Shown here: positions 51,426 to 62,195 of the stretch, piece by piece
How the letters are laid out: every line of letters starts with the position of its first letter
Position numbering within the stretch: the stretch's first letter is position 1
Assembly (NCBI GenBank): GCA_009746045.1
Contig: RPFO01001885.1
Location: 1 to 64,000, forward strand
Source of the DNA: Mesostigma viride
Taxonomy: Eukaryota; Streptophyta; Mesostigmatophyceae; Mesostigmatales; Mesostigmataceae
Direction: 5' to 3'
DNA length: 64,000 nucleotides
Translations under genes and position numbers: made by a program
The notes under the pieces: model-generated
What the model saw: only the letters and a program-made list of their open reading frames with translations
Told to the model about the DNA's origin: nothing
Database searches by the model: none

Positions 51426-53599
51426 CTACCAGTCATATCCCCGGCTCCCATTCCGCATCCTCCTCTCCCTCTCCCTCTCCCTCTTCCTCCTCCCCCTCCC
51501 CCTCCCATTCTCCCTCCCCCTCTCCCTCCCCCTCTCCCTCCTCCTCCCCCTCCTCCTCCCCTCTTTCTCCCCCTCTTTCTCTCCCTCTTCCTCCTCCTCC
51601 CCGCCTTCACTGTCACTGTGCACAGCAGGGACGGCATCGTCTATGTGGGTGCCATCACCTGCGTTCACGGTGCCAGCCTAGCTCCTGTGGAAAGAAGCGA
51701 GCGCGGCCAAATGCCTCGACTGGGTGTGGGCAGCCGCACACGAACTGCGTCACCTCCGCCAGGGCATGATAGTCCTCATACTGCCCATCAGCCCACATCG
51801 CCTTGATGAGCAGGTGACCTCCCCTTTCCTGAACCTTAGTGACCCAGCCATGGAAGCGCTCCCTCTTCCTCGCTATCCCCGGAAACAGGGCACACAGGCG
51901 CATCCCGATAAGCGCACGTGCTCCATGCTCGGCAAAGTAGGCATTGCAGTCATCCTTTGCTGCTGCCCTGGCGGCGGTGGCAGTCTTGTAATGCTCAAAG
52001 TCAATCTGCGGGTGCTCTTTCAACGCCGCCACCGTGGCAGCTGACAGTTTGCCGGTACTGATCAGCTCAGGCTGGTGCACCTCTGCCGTACCGCCCACTG
52101 TCCAGTGCTGCAGGTGTACATCAGAAATGGGGACCGTCATCCCTGCGCTGCCGCCACCTAATGTCACTCTAGAAAACTGGCCCGTCCACGACGGTGCGTA
52201 GTAAGGAGAGGCGACAATGCTGTCACGCTCCGTGCGATCGCCTTCCAGATCAAGGACCTTCACCAGCATGTGTGGTGCCCACGGCATTCCCTGCCCGCAG
52301 GTGACGGCTGGCCGCTTAACAACGAGTAGGTCGCTGCGTCGTATGAGGCTTCCATTCACCTTGAAGGTGTGCCTGCCGGAAATCAGTGTGCGCAAAGCGG
52401 GCGTTGCCGTTGATGTGCTCCCTCGCGCAGCGGGCGCACATGCGCGGTTGATCTGCGCTTGAATCTCGCGGGCAGGGCAAGCGACGTGTGAGATTACTTA
52501 TTTTATGGGCAGCCTCAGTGCTCGTGTTGCCCGCGCAACCGACTGGTCGCCTGCAGATCGCAGCGGTAAGGGTACCGCCTTGTTCGCTTGCAGTTCACGC
52601 TTCTCTTTGAGCTTTTGCTCCATGATGTCGAACAGATTCTCGTTGTTGGCACGCACATCCTCCACGGACTTTGGCACCTGCTCAATCCATCCGTCCAGCA
52701 ACTGCTGCTTCTCAGCGGCGACGATGTCAGGAAAAAGGCTGTGAAGGCTAGCGCAGGTACATCTCCTGGCACCGCCCTCGTCCCATTCAAAAAGCGGCAC
52801 TAGACCAGGACTTCCTTTGGGGGCCTTGCCACGCTCTATGAGGAGGCACCCATAGACAGGATCTCCCTGCGGGGTGTACCCAATGGGCGTGACCCCGTCA
52901 CAAGCCTCGCCATTAGGCCCTGTGGGCTGCCACTTGTTCACCGGTGCATTTACCAACGTCTCCGATGCGGCTAGGCGCCAGCGGACATACACGGTCATAT
53001 CCGGGCCCCAAAACACTTCGAGATCGAACACCTTCGAAGAGCGGTGCCTCTCCCTCTCGGCTTCGGTTGCTGGCTCATCATCCAAGTCGGCGGTGGCGCC
53101 CGCGCCCGCACCCGCGCCGGCGCCTGCGCCCCCACCCCCGCCCGCGCCCGCGCGCGCGCCTTGGGTGGCGCCCGCGCCCGCACCCGCGCCGGCGCCTGCG
53201 CCCCCGCCCCCGCCCCGCCCGGGCCCGCGCCCGCGCCCGCGTCTTGGGTGGCGCCCGCGCCCGCACCCGCGCCTTCTCCCCCGCCCCCACCCCGCCCGCG
53301 CCCGCGCGCGCGCCTTGGGTGGCGCCCGCGCCCGCACCCGCGCCGGCGCCTGCGCCCCCGCCCCCGCCCCCGCCCGGGCCCGCGCCCGCGCCCGCGTCTT
53401 GGGTGGCGCCCGCGCCCGCACCCGCGCCTTCTCCCCCGCCCCCGCCCCCGCCCGCGCCCCCGCCCGCGCCATGGGTGTGGCCCGCGGCTGGCTTCTTCGG
53501 AAATGCGTCCATCGATTTCACCCACCGGCCGTCAGCGGTGGATGCACCCTTTCGGCCACGTTGTGACATCAAGCGCGGCGTCCCCAATAGAACAGTCAT
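51426..53599 (-). CDS. Uncharacterised two-part protein with Ala/Gly-rich region
   Basis: The minus-strand start is at 53599 (MTVLLG; a second ATG at 53569). A WVKSMDAFPKKPAAG segment leads into an Ala/Gly/Arg-rich low-complexity stretch (53470-53090) in which the frame slips. Then DLEVFWGPDMTVYVRWRLAA and CTCASLHSLFPDIVAAEKQQ follow. A TAA at 52500-52498 interrupts, but the same frame continues to 51655 with TFKVNGSLIRRSDLLVVKRP, HMLVKVLDLEGD and LCALFPGIARKRERFHGWVT then MWADGQYEDYHALAEV. The parallel SLHSLFPD / RLCALFPG segments suggest internal duplication. A change of frame near 51,660 would add an acidic tail. The WADGQYEDY element recalls Tudor-like folds; function unknown. Confidence 0.45.
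53090..53470. repeat. GC minisatellite with about 154-bp higher-order unit
   Basis: CTTGGGTGGCGCCCGCGCCCG recurs with TTGGG at 53161, 53244, 53315 and 53399 (spacing 83, 71, 84), i.e. two copies of a 154/155-bp unit made of CGCCCG-type hexamers. It lies inside the coding region above and encodes Ala/Gly/Arg/Pro in every frame. Confidence 0.8.
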
Positions 53600-53997
53600 G
53601 CAATATGAATAATCATTAGTATCAACGATGCATTCATGCAGGCGTGAACTGTGAAATACAACAAGCATGCAACAACGACTCCAGCACACTTAGTAAATAC
53701 TGCTCATAATATCTGTGGCACATGCAACATGGTTAAAACACACATGGATGACCTGTATGGCTGCACATGAACTGTCCATCTAGAGAAGACTAGAAATTCA
53801 GCATGATATCAAGAGCCATCCACACAAATATATGTCTTACCGCAGCTTAGGGCTTCTTCGGGTTGAGTTGGCGAATCGAGCTTGTTGAGCCCTGCTCGAA
53901 GTAATGCTCAAATGCGATGCCCAGGCCCGCCAGCACATCATCAAATGTGATTAGTTTCACAGGTGGTCCGAAGAGTTCCAAACGTGGTTGCTAATTT
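53600..53997. other. Intergenic, no gene seen
   Basis: Spacer between two minus-strand genes; it should include the start region of the gene at 53599. No motif beyond short frames. Confidence 0.4.
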
Positions 53998-54471
53998 TCA
54001 GGCAGTGCCTGAAGGCCGCCTCGAAAGTGAAACGCGAAAGTGAAAAGGGGTCACAAACCCTATGTTCATATCCTTGACTCCCCCGTCGAGAACGAACCGA
54101 CAACCAGCGCAATGAACGAACTTGTGACGAGTAGATGACGACATCGTGGTTATGGCGTCGTACCCCCCCTGGTGCAGCTGCTGCTTTATCGCCGCCTTCC
54201 TGTCCTCTTGCTTCCGCCCGGGCGAAAACCAGGCGCTTCGCAATGCCTGGAGATGTGATATTCTAATGGGCTTCATGCACTCGTGGCCGCACTTACAGTC
54301 GAACGTCTCGTCGGTCACTAGGCTGCCGGCATGGGTGCTGCCGCTTAGCACTATGGCTGCGAACTTGCGCTTCCCATGGTGTCCCATCACCATGATAGCG
54401 AAAGCCAGGAAGCAGATAGCCACGATTATGTCCCAGCAAAGCCATAGCACACCTTCCGTTTCGACCGCCAT
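53998..54471 (-). CDS. Possible element-derived protein with CXCX3C motif
   Basis: From the ATG at 54471 the product starts MAVETEGVLWLCWD, then a hydrophobic span (IIVAICFLAFAIMVMG) that could be a membrane helix. It continues FDCKCGHECMKPIRISHLQA and SPGRKQEDRKAAIKQQL, then KFVHCAGCRFVLDGG. Cys-rich segments followed by an Arg/Glu helix resemble, from memory, N-terminal regions of some eukaryotic DNA-transposon proteins, but no DDE core follows within the frame. A donor may lie near 54,070, so the true 3' end is uncertain. Its first codons and upstream DNA are duplicated in inverted orientation at 54972-55045. Confidence 0.35.
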   Translation of the reverse strand: MAVETEGVLWLCWDIIVAICFLAFAIMVMGHHGKRKFAAIVLSGSTHAGSLVTDETFDCKCGHECMKPIRISHLQALRSAWFSPGRKQEDRKAAIKQQLHQGGYDAITTMSSSTRHKFVHCAGCRFVLDGGVKDMNIGFVTPFHFRVSLSRRPSGTA

Positions 54472-55045
54472 GTCGGCCACTAGTCCGGATAGCTCAATGT
54501 GCACCTGACCTTGACACTAATCGCACAAACAGCCACAATTTTGCAAGCAAGAAGACATGGCTACCTCGGCATTTCATGAAATGTACTTCGTGAAATGCAT
54601 TTCGTGAAATGTACTAAGGAACGTGATTGGCCGGCGTTCGCTCGCCAAATCTCGCAAAATGTACCAAGGCACGTGATTGGTCCCGCAAAATGTACTAAGG
54701 AACGTGATTGGCCGGCGAAGATTCTGTAGGGAATTTTAATTGCAGCAAACAGAATCTTCGCCGGCCAATCACGTTCCTTAGTACATTTTGCGGGACCAAT
54801 CACGTGCCTTAGTACATTTTGCGAGATTTGGCGAGCGAACGCCGGCCAATCACGTTCCTTAGTACATTTCACGAAATGCATTTCACGAAGTACATTTCAT
54901 GAAATGCCGAGGTAGCCATGTCTTCTTGCTTGCAAAATTGTGGCTGTTTGTGCGATTAGTGTCAAGGTCAGGTGCACATTGAGCTATCCGGACTAGTGGC
55001 CGACATGGCGGTCGAAACGGAAGGTGTACTATGGCTTTGCTGGGA
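54431..55045. repeat. Fold-back inverted repeat, 296-bp arms
   Basis: Left arm 54431-54726 and right arm 54750-55045 are close to perfect reverse complements around a 23-bp loop (TAGGGAATTTTAATTGCAGC...). Within each arm, GTACTAAGGAACGTGATTGG or its close variant occurs three times. The outer parts hold the start of the minus-strand ORF at 54471, so the gene start and leader now exist as two divergent copies. Confidence 0.9.
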
Positions 55046-55669
55046 TGATTATCATCGTAGTACATCATATGTATTACAGTACATTTCACGAAGTACATTT
55101 CATGGAGGCAGAGGGAAAGTTCCTGTTCATGGTGAGTCGGGGTTAGCAATCACGGCAATGTCGATACATGTACTTGCAGTATATACAAATGCCATAATGT
55201 CCTTAGATGCAGCATGAATGTCTATTGTTCGGATTTCTTTTATCACGATGCTTAGGATGCCTTCCAACAGAAATCTGCTGCGCTACAGGTCGGGAATACC
55301 TGAACTTGATATGCGTGGTCAGTGGCCATGGCAGCCGGGGTCGGTAAGAATTAACTTCGATAGCCATGAATAATGCGGAAAGTGAACGTTGTCCACCCGC
55401 TGCACAGGGAAAATGGCTGCACAGGAACGGCCTGACGTGATACTGTCGCAAAGCAGTTCTCATAAGCCGACAATTACACATTCGACTTATGATCGATAAT
55501 CGGCGCAGGCCTTCGACATTCAAGCGCGCATCGAAACGTCGTGAGGATTTCGGACATTTAGATGAAGTTGGATTGTTTTCGGCCCTCGTATTTGCCATGA
55601 TCTTGGCCATCCAATCTTTTTGCTTCGTGCACAGTTTGCGTTTGCAGTTAAGCGTAGGTACATGACAAG
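55046..55669. other. Intergenic, no gene seen
   Basis: Starts with additional ACGAAGTACATTTCATG motifs (55,088-55,104) of the fold-back family. Remaining frames, up to 177 aa on the minus strand (55736-55203), run into the simple repeat and have no motif. Confidence 0.4.
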
Positions 55670-55755
55670 CTTGCGTTTGCGTTTGCGTTTGCGTTTGCGT
55701 TTGCCTTTGCCTTTGCCTTTGCGTATACATTTGCATGTGCGCTTGCGTTGCCGTT
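55670..55755. repeat. (GCGTTT/GCCTTT)n hexamer array
   Basis: About 12 units of TTGCGT or TTTGCC in series, grading from GCGTTT to GCCTTT and back. Confidence 0.85.
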
Positions 55756-56245
55756 TGCTTATGCGTCCCAATGTATGTCTGGCTTTGGGCAATTCTATTT
55801 CCTTGTCGTTGGGATATGCGTGGATGCTGGCGGTGGTGTTACTGTCGGCAGGTAGAGTGGCAGTGGCTTCAACTTCTGTTGCTTTTTCATTGCATTTGCA
55901 TTTTCATTGGGTCTCTGTAGTTAACAACTGCTTTAAATATCTTTGTTAATAGCCGGCTTCAGCTGTAATTTCGATTGCATGTTGCTTTTGAATTGCATTC
56001 GCACTGGGCACATGGAGTGGGCATTAGGCATTGGTAGTGCAATTAGACATGCAGTCACACTTGCAATTGCAATGAAGTTGAAATTGAAGCTGCAGCTAAA
56101 ATTTGCTACGTGCCTACTGGTACAGTCGCATGTGCAGTCAACTTTGTGCTTGTTTATTATTATTATTTCTTCTTCTTATAATTTCTTCTTCTTATTATTA
56201 TAATTTCTTCTTGCTTTTCGTAATGTGTGGTGGTTAGAATGGTGA
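55756..56245. other. Intergenic, no gene seen
   Basis: Rich in GCATTTGCA/TTGCAATTGCA words, like a decayed extension of the hexamer array, and a TTATTATTATTTCTTCTTC stretch near 56,152-56,215. No gene. Confidence 0.4.
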
Positions 56246-56454
56246 TGGCAGGGGCAGGAGCAGGGGCAGGGGCAGGGGCAGGGGCAGGGGCAGGGGCAGG
56301 GGCAGGGGCAGGGGCAGGGGCAGGGGCAGGGGCAGGGGCAGGGGCAGGGGCAGGGGCAGGGGCAGGGGCAGGGGCAGGGGCAGGGGCAGGGGCAGGGGCA
56401 GGGGCAGGGGCAGGGGCAGGGGCAGGGGTAGGGGCAGGGGCAGGGGCAGGGGCA
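56246..56454. repeat. (GGGGCA)n array, about 35 units
   Basis: Nearly perfect hexamer repeat with one GGGGTA variant near 56427. Reads Ala-Gly on one strand and Pro-Ala or Leu-Pro on the other. Confidence 0.97.
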
Positions 56455-56620
56455 ATCATGAGTTGCTTTCGGCCTGGCATGTGCACCAGAACTGGCATAT
56501 GTGCTCGCAATGCAGCTTGCTACTCTTGTTCCTTTTGTTTGCCTTTTCTTTTGTTTGGGAACTGTTTGTGCAGGGGGGTGGGATGAGGCCGCGAGTCTCT
56601 GGGCAGGGGCATTGACGTGG

Positions 56621-57212
56621 GTAGGTGTGTGTCTGGGCTAAGTCTGCAATTGTCGCTGCTGTGCTGTACTTCTGGCTGTGGCTTACGGTGCATTTGTGGC
56701 TTGGAGTAGGGGTGAGGCTAGGGTGGGCGCAGGCGCGGGCGTGGGCGTGGGCGTGGGCGTGAGCGTGCGCATGGGCGCGGGCGTGGGCGTGGGCGTGGGC
56801 GTGGGCGTGGGCGTGGGTGTGGGCGTGGGCGTGGGCGTGGGCGTGGGCGTGGGCGTGGGCGTGGGCGTTGGCATGGGCGTGGGCGTGGGCGTGGGCGTGG
56901 GCGTGGGCGTAGGCGTGCGCGTGGGCGTGGGCGTGGGAGTGGGCGTTGGAGTGGGCGTGGGCGTGGGCGTGAGCGTGGGCGTGGGCGTGGGCGTGGGCGT
57001 GGGCGTGGGCGTGGGCGTGGGCGTGGGCGTGGGCGTGGGCGTGGGCGTGGGCGTGGGCGTGGGCGTGGGCGTGGGCGTGGGCGTGGGCGTGGGCGTGGGC
57101 GTGGGCGTGGGCGTGGGCGTGGGCGTGGGCGTGGGCGTGGGCGTGGGCGTGGGCGTGGGCGTGGGCGTGGGCGTGGGCGTGGGCGTGAGCGTGGGCGTGG
57201 GCGTTGGCGTGG
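56621..57212. repeat. Higher-order unit 1: 105-bp leader plus (GGGCGT)n
   Basis: A leader starting GTAGGTGTGTGTCTGGGCTA and ending GGGGTGAGGCTAGGGTGGGC is followed by about 490 bp of GGGCGT hexamers with occasional GAGCGT, GCGCAT and GGCGTTGGC variants. Confidence 0.92.
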
Positions 57213-57559
57213 GTAGGTGTGTGTCTCAGCTACGTCTGCTATTGTTGCAGCTGCGCTCTACTTCTGGCTGTGGCTTTGGGTATAATTGTGGCTTGGAGTA
57301 GGGGTGAGGCTAGGGTGGGCGTGGGCGTGGGCGTGGGCGTGGGCGTGGGCGTGGGCGTGGGCGTGGGCGTGGGCGTGGGCGTGGGCGTGGGCGTGGGCGT
57401 GGGCGTGGGCGTGGGCGTGGGCGTGGGCGTGGGCGTGGGCGTGGGCGTGGGCGTGGGCGTGGGCGTGGGCGTGGGCGTGGGCGTGGGCGTGGGCGTGGGC
57501 GTGGGCGTGGGCATGGGCGTGGGCGTGGGCGTGGGCGTGGGCGTGGGCGTGGGCGTGGG
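57213..57559. repeat. Higher-order unit 2: same leader plus (GGGCGT)n
   Basis: The leader of unit 1 recurs (GTAGGTGTGTGTCTCAGCTA ... GGGGTGAGGCTAGGGTGGGC) with about 15 percent differences, followed by about 245 bp of much purer GGGCGT repeats. The unit was therefore duplicated and the hexamer parts then evolved separately. Confidence 0.9.
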
Positions 57560-57599
57560 TGAGAATGGGCGGGTGCGGGGGCAGGGGCATGGGCATGGG

Positions 57600-57682
57600 C
57601 GGGGGCGGGGGCGGGGGCGGGGGCGAGGGCGGGGGCGGGGGCGGGGGCGGGGGCGGGGGCGGGGGCGGGGGCGGGGGCGGGG
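57600..57682. repeat. (GGGGGC)n array
   Basis: About 14 hexamers, following GGGGCATGGGCATGGGC; strong G-quadruplex potential on the plus strand. Confidence 0.92.
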
Positions 57683-58457
57683 GCATGGGCGTGTGCATGG
57701 GCGTTGGGGGGGTCAGGGGGGCTGGGGTTGGGTTTGGGTGGGTGGGTCATTGGTGCAATGTTTGGAGTTGGGGCTTGTGTGTGTGTGTGTGGGGGGGGGG
57801 GGGCATCGGGATTGCCATGCGCGTGCACGTGGGCGTCCGCGTGATCCTCTGTTCGTGTACATGTTCATGCATGTGCCATGACGGCACAATGCATGTCAGA
57901 TTCGTGACTTTATCGTGTGTTCCCTAGTTGCAAGTATTACTGCCAAAATTCATTGCAGCATTCCATTCCTTGCATAATGCTTGATTTCTTGCATCAGTTC
58001 ATTCTATACTTCGATCATGACCTGAAGTGCTTAAGTATTACCAGACTCTCGCGCAGTGTCAGAATGTCCAATTTTTAGCACACATGCATGTTTGCACACC
58101 AAAGCCCTCATTCCCATGTTGATAAGGCCAAGTAAAACATTTTATTTTTGTGCGGTGATCCACGAAATGCAGCTGTGAATGGCTCTAGGAGGTCACCAAT
58201 GGTGGCCAGACCTGTTATTGAGCATTGGGAGACGTTACAGGGGCATCAATCACAGTTACATTTAGTTCAGATGTAGTTCAATTTAGTACATTATAGTATA
58301 AATGTAGTAGAAAATAGTACAACCTAGTATATTGTAGCATATACTAGTTCAACTACCTCCAGATGAGATCCAGGGGCTATGGGGACACTTTTTATGCAAA
58401 ACTGAACTTGAAACAAGCAAAAAACAAGAAACTTGGAAAAACTCAAAATGTACTTGT
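57683..58457. other. Intergenic, no gene seen
   Basis: Includes a (GT)n plus G12 run at 57777-57802 and AGTACA/TAGTA words near 58,258-58,340. No gene. Confidence 0.4.
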
Positions 58458-58600
58458 GCTGGAGTACATTCTTAACGGCTGGCAGGGTTGTGCCTTTACG
58501 GGGGAAGACCTGCGACACAAAAACCGTGTAGTACGTCCGGACAAAGCAATACGGAGAAATGGCAACGGCAGATGGAGTCGGCGAAGGCCGCTTGTAAGGA
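58458..58600 (-). repeat. Dispersed-repeat fragment (partner of 50159-50185)
   Basis: On the minus strand CAGCCGTTAAGAATGTACTCCAGCAC matches the end at 50,160 in the opposite orientation. The rest of this block differs from the first locus, so only the terminal part is shared. Confidence 0.5.
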
Positions 58601-59129
58601 AAGTGATTTTTAATGCACGAATAAATGTATAATGCATGCTACATCGCCATCGCTTGGGCGGTGAAAAGACAAGGACCAACCACATGCCCCCGGCCACCTA
58701 CCCTTCGTGCATCCCGCCCTTGACGAGGCACAACCATGTGCCCCCACCTACCCTTTGTGCGTCCCTCTCTTGACAAGAAACAAGCACGTGCACCTATCTA
58801 TGTAACGTTTGTGCATCCCTCCCTTGGCAAGGTACAAGCACACCCACCCACCTACTCCACATGCATCCCCGTCCCTTGACTAGGAACAAGCACGATCACC
58901 CTGCTACCCACTAGCACGGCAGCAAGCCAGACCTTACAATGGCAAGTGATGTTTATCGGTAGAAACTGTTAGACAACTAGCAAACGAGCCAGCCGGTGAA
59001 GAGCAAGGCACGCATGCAAGGAATTTGTCGTTGCCTATGTCTACGCTTGTGTTTGTCACTGCAGTTGAAATCTGCATTTGCATCAGCAGGCCCGATCGAA
59101 CCCCATGTCGCCACCCGCATTTCCACTTA
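58601..59129. other. Intergenic with diverged 60-65-bp repeats
   Basis: CCACCTACCC(TT).GTGCATCCC.CCCTTGAC(T/A)AGG.ACAAGCAC recurs at about 58,693, 58,744, 58,800 and 58,850, a decayed tandem repeat. No gene. Confidence 0.5.
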
Positions 59130-59560
59130 TACTTCACGGCCCCTTATTCTTCTCTTGTGCCTGCCTTTGCCCTAACTGTTACCCTAGCATCTGCCCTTGC
59201 CCCTATCCTTTGATCCCCAGTGTTTGCCGTTGCCCTCATCCTTTCCCTAGTGCCTGCCCTTGTCTTCATCTTTTCCCTTGTGCCTGCCCTTGCCCTTGTC
59301 CGTTCCCTCGTGCTTGACTAGTCCTAATCTCTTTCCCTTGCGCCTGCCCTTGCCCTTATCCGCTTCCCTTGTGCCTGCCCCTGCCCTTGCCCTTGTCATT
59401 TCCCTTGAGCCTGCCCTTTTGGCAAGCACAAGTGCCTTTGTCCTTTCCTTGGCCTTGTGCTTGCTCTTCCAGTTTCCCTTTCCTTTGCTCGTGCGGTTGC
59501 CTTTGCTCTTACCCGGGCCGCTTGCCCTTGCCGTTTGCAAGCTGCATTATTGTCTTTGCG
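59130..59560. repeat. Degenerate (CCTTGC)n array
   Basis: Short CCCTTG, TGCCTG and TTGTCC words alternate irregularly, an aged hexamer array that opens all frames by chance. Confidence 0.65.
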
Positions 59561-60183
59561 AGCTAGCAAGTGCAAACTGGCACTGAGCCAGAAATGCAAG
59601 CAAAGCAGCCAGTGTAAATAAGGATGGACGGGAACAGTAGAAAGCTAGGGGTGGCAACGGTGCTAGAGCTCATGGCAACAAGGTGGTCCAGTTAGGAAAT
59701 GGGAATGAACGACGTGGTATATTGCTTGAGAGCACTGTGAGCAATGAGCAATGAATTGCTTGGTTCATTAGAAAATAGGTTTACCCTTTATCAACGTTCC
59801 TCTCACTGGCTGCGCCGCCAGTGACCGTTGGGCGCAGACCGTTGGCCCGAGGCCGCACGATGACAGGTCGCAGTCTAGTCACTGCATCGTGTGATCACAG
59901 ATCTGACAATGCACGCTGCAGTACGGTCCCTATCTAGGATACTCTAGTACCGTCCAATGACAGGACACTACGTATACTGGGTACTGACATCTGTCACGTA
60001 CCCCAGTACCCAAAGTACCTATCTAGGGAAACGTATGCGACTCGACTAGCATTCCTATCTGCATAGCCCACGTGGTATTTATATTCACATACCAACGTAG
60101 GCTTACAAGGCTTATTCATACGTTGTATTCACAATGCCTTTGAGACTTAGTCTGCAGCAAAGCATGGAGACTAACTCCAGTAT
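59561..60183. other. Flank of split-repeat element 2, no gene
   Basis: Contains paired GTACC/GGTAC motifs (59,920-60,020) that could be an old LTR. No coding frame. Confidence 0.35.
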
Positions 60184-61823
60184 TCGGTGTTCTCTGAACG
60201 TAGTTTCTTTATAACAGATGAGAATGAACGCCGCTATGTGAGTGGTACTACGGGACGGTGGGCCTTGGGCTGGACCGGTTCCATGAGTTAGAATTAGTTG
60301 GCCAGTTTTGTATGGCCATTTCTAGTTCGTTAAGTTAAGTAGCAATTAAGTTACTGTTGCTGACGGCTCATGAGGCGAGCCCGGGCTACGCCGCCCTAAA
60401 GTGCCATTTGCACGATGTTCTAGGTCTCTTTTTCTTGTCATCGGATGTATGGGGTATGGGTATGGCGGATTACAAGAAATTTAATGCTGCCCTAATCGCG
60501 TCAGCCTATTTGGCTGGCGGTGGCCGATTAGAGATGGCGCGTGACTGACATAGCTTGAACAGTCACGTGACTGTGAAAAAGAAATTAAAATTACCCTCGT
60601 CGGTTTTCTCCCCGCAGCTGGGTTCTTGGCCGACGAGAGACTATAAAATACTTCGCGTTTGCCTGCGCGTGGCACCTGTACGGAACTCTGAAACCATGAG
60701 TAAGATTTCCGTGCCACGCTGCAGTGCCTACCGCTTTGCTGCGGAATGTCGCAGCAGGGTTGCAGTTCCTGACTGCTGACTGCCGAAGGAAGGGTGGTCG
60801 GGTTACTTCTAGTGGGCACTGTGATGGACGACAAATCTGTCGGCCCTCGCGAAAGTAGAAAAATATTTACCAGCATCCGCTCTTATGGGTGCGTGAGGTC
60901 TCGGGAATGTGGTGGGGACGAATTCCGGAATTATGCAATATTTCGATTCAGACCGAGACTTAAGGGGCCAGTTTAACAGACGGACCTGGGCCGGGCAGGA
61001 CCAAATATTTTGGCCGGCCCAGTTGCGCTTGCGCTTTATCGGCCGCTGGGGTGTGTGATGAGACTGCCTGCTCATCAACTAAAACCTGAAATATGGAAAG
61101 TTACTCCCCCAGGTGACAACGTTGACAGTAATCGAGATATGGTGGCATCGGGTGTCGTCCTACAAGTTGTCGTCACGTTAGGGCGGCACTGGCCTTTGAG
61201 GGAGGTCCGTGATCGTTAAACGAGGCGTCTTCTTCCTTGTCTTTGCGTGCACATTCAACACCCTCTTTTACTGGCCGAGGGTGGAAGGCTGGGGGGGCCC
61301 TGCGAAGGGTTATCGTGCATGAGGCTCGCTACAGCCGCCGGCGATTGTAATGGTCGTGACCGTTGCGGCAGGGCAGCCTCGAGAGCCACTGAGCGAAAGT
61401 GGTTGGCGGAGCTTTGGAGATAAAGCACCAGGAAAGGGGGGTTGGGTAACGAGAACTACAATCAATCATGAAATGGGTGCAGCGTGGCAGGCTCACTCAT
61501 GGGTTCTGTAATTGCCCACTTATTGTTTTAATCAAATGTTGGTGGATTGGTAATAGTGGGAATAGAATCGGTGTTCTCTGAACGTAGTTTCTTTATAACA
61601 GATGAGAATGAACGCCGCTATGTGAGTGGTACTACGGGACGGTGGGCCTTGGGCTGGACCGGTTCCATGAGTTAGAATTAGTTGGCCAGTTTTGTATGGC
61701 CATTTCTAGTTCGTTAAGTTAAGTAGCAATTAAGTTACTGTTGCTGACGGCTCATGAGGCGAGCCCGGGCTACGCCGCCCTAAAGTGCCATTTGCACGAT
61801 GTTCTAGGTCTCTTTTTCTTGTC
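60184..61823 (+). mobile_element. Split-direct-repeat element 2 (A1, B1, A2 visible)
   Basis: A1 (60184-60439) and A2 (61568-61823) are 256 bp each and nearly identical. B1 (61444-61567) abuts A2 with the same GAA|TCGG junction as in the 29330-37277 element. Both A (TCGGTGTTCTCTGAACG versus TCGGGGTTCTTTGAACG) and B (CTTATTGTTTTAATCAA versus CTTATTGTTTTAATGAA) are relatives of the first. B2 should follow but a Copia-like element starts at about 61826. The 1-kb interior has no RT or recombinase. Confidence 0.75.
60440..61443. other. Interior of split-repeat element 2
   Basis: GTGAAAAAGAAATTAAAATT followed by ACCCTCGTCGGTTTTCTCCCC near 60,573-60,615 and a TATAAAATACTTCGCG TATA-like stretch at about 60,640 suggest a promoter. 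Frames up to 74 aa (60555-60779; MSKISVPRCSAYRFAAECRS part) carry no known domain. Non-autonomous. Confidence 0.4.
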
Positions 61824-61825
61824 CC

Positions 61826-62090
61826 TGTGTTATTTATTTCTGAATGCAGGTCTGCACCCCCAACATGATTGTTATTGTTTTTAAGTTGATTAGGGGTACA
61901 AAAGAGACATGGCTGGTTGAGCCAGGTTGGTTACAGCTGGCTGTTCTGGCCAGGTGTTAGATTACACATTAAATAAGGTGTACACAGCTGGCTGGTTTGG
62001 CCAGTTATTGGAGCACACAGTAAGTAAGTGTATACAATTAAGGCTTGTGCCCTCAAGCTTCAAATGGATAGAAATCTGACCTAGTCAGCA
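61826..62090 (-). repeat. Putative 3' LTR of Copia-like element 3
   Basis: It starts TGTGTTATTTATTTC right after A2 is interrupted and ends CTAGTCAGCA before CTCACACCCC, a polypurine tract on the minus strand. It contains a doubled GCTGG(C/T)...GGCCAG(G/T)T block. The second LTR is outside the window, so the ends are provisional. Confidence 0.5.
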
Positions 62091-62195
62091 CTCACACCCC
62101 ACAGCAAATGTGTTGAATTTTATGGCGCCCAGCAGCTATCGCTGTGGTAGGGGGGGGGGGGGGTTGTGTGACTGAGCTGTAGCCAGACATTTTAT

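Noticed and set aside
56163..57927. Ala-Gly, Val-Gly, Trp-Ala and Pro-Ala repeat proteins
   Set aside because: Generated by hexamer arrays on both strands; no non-repeat domain attached.
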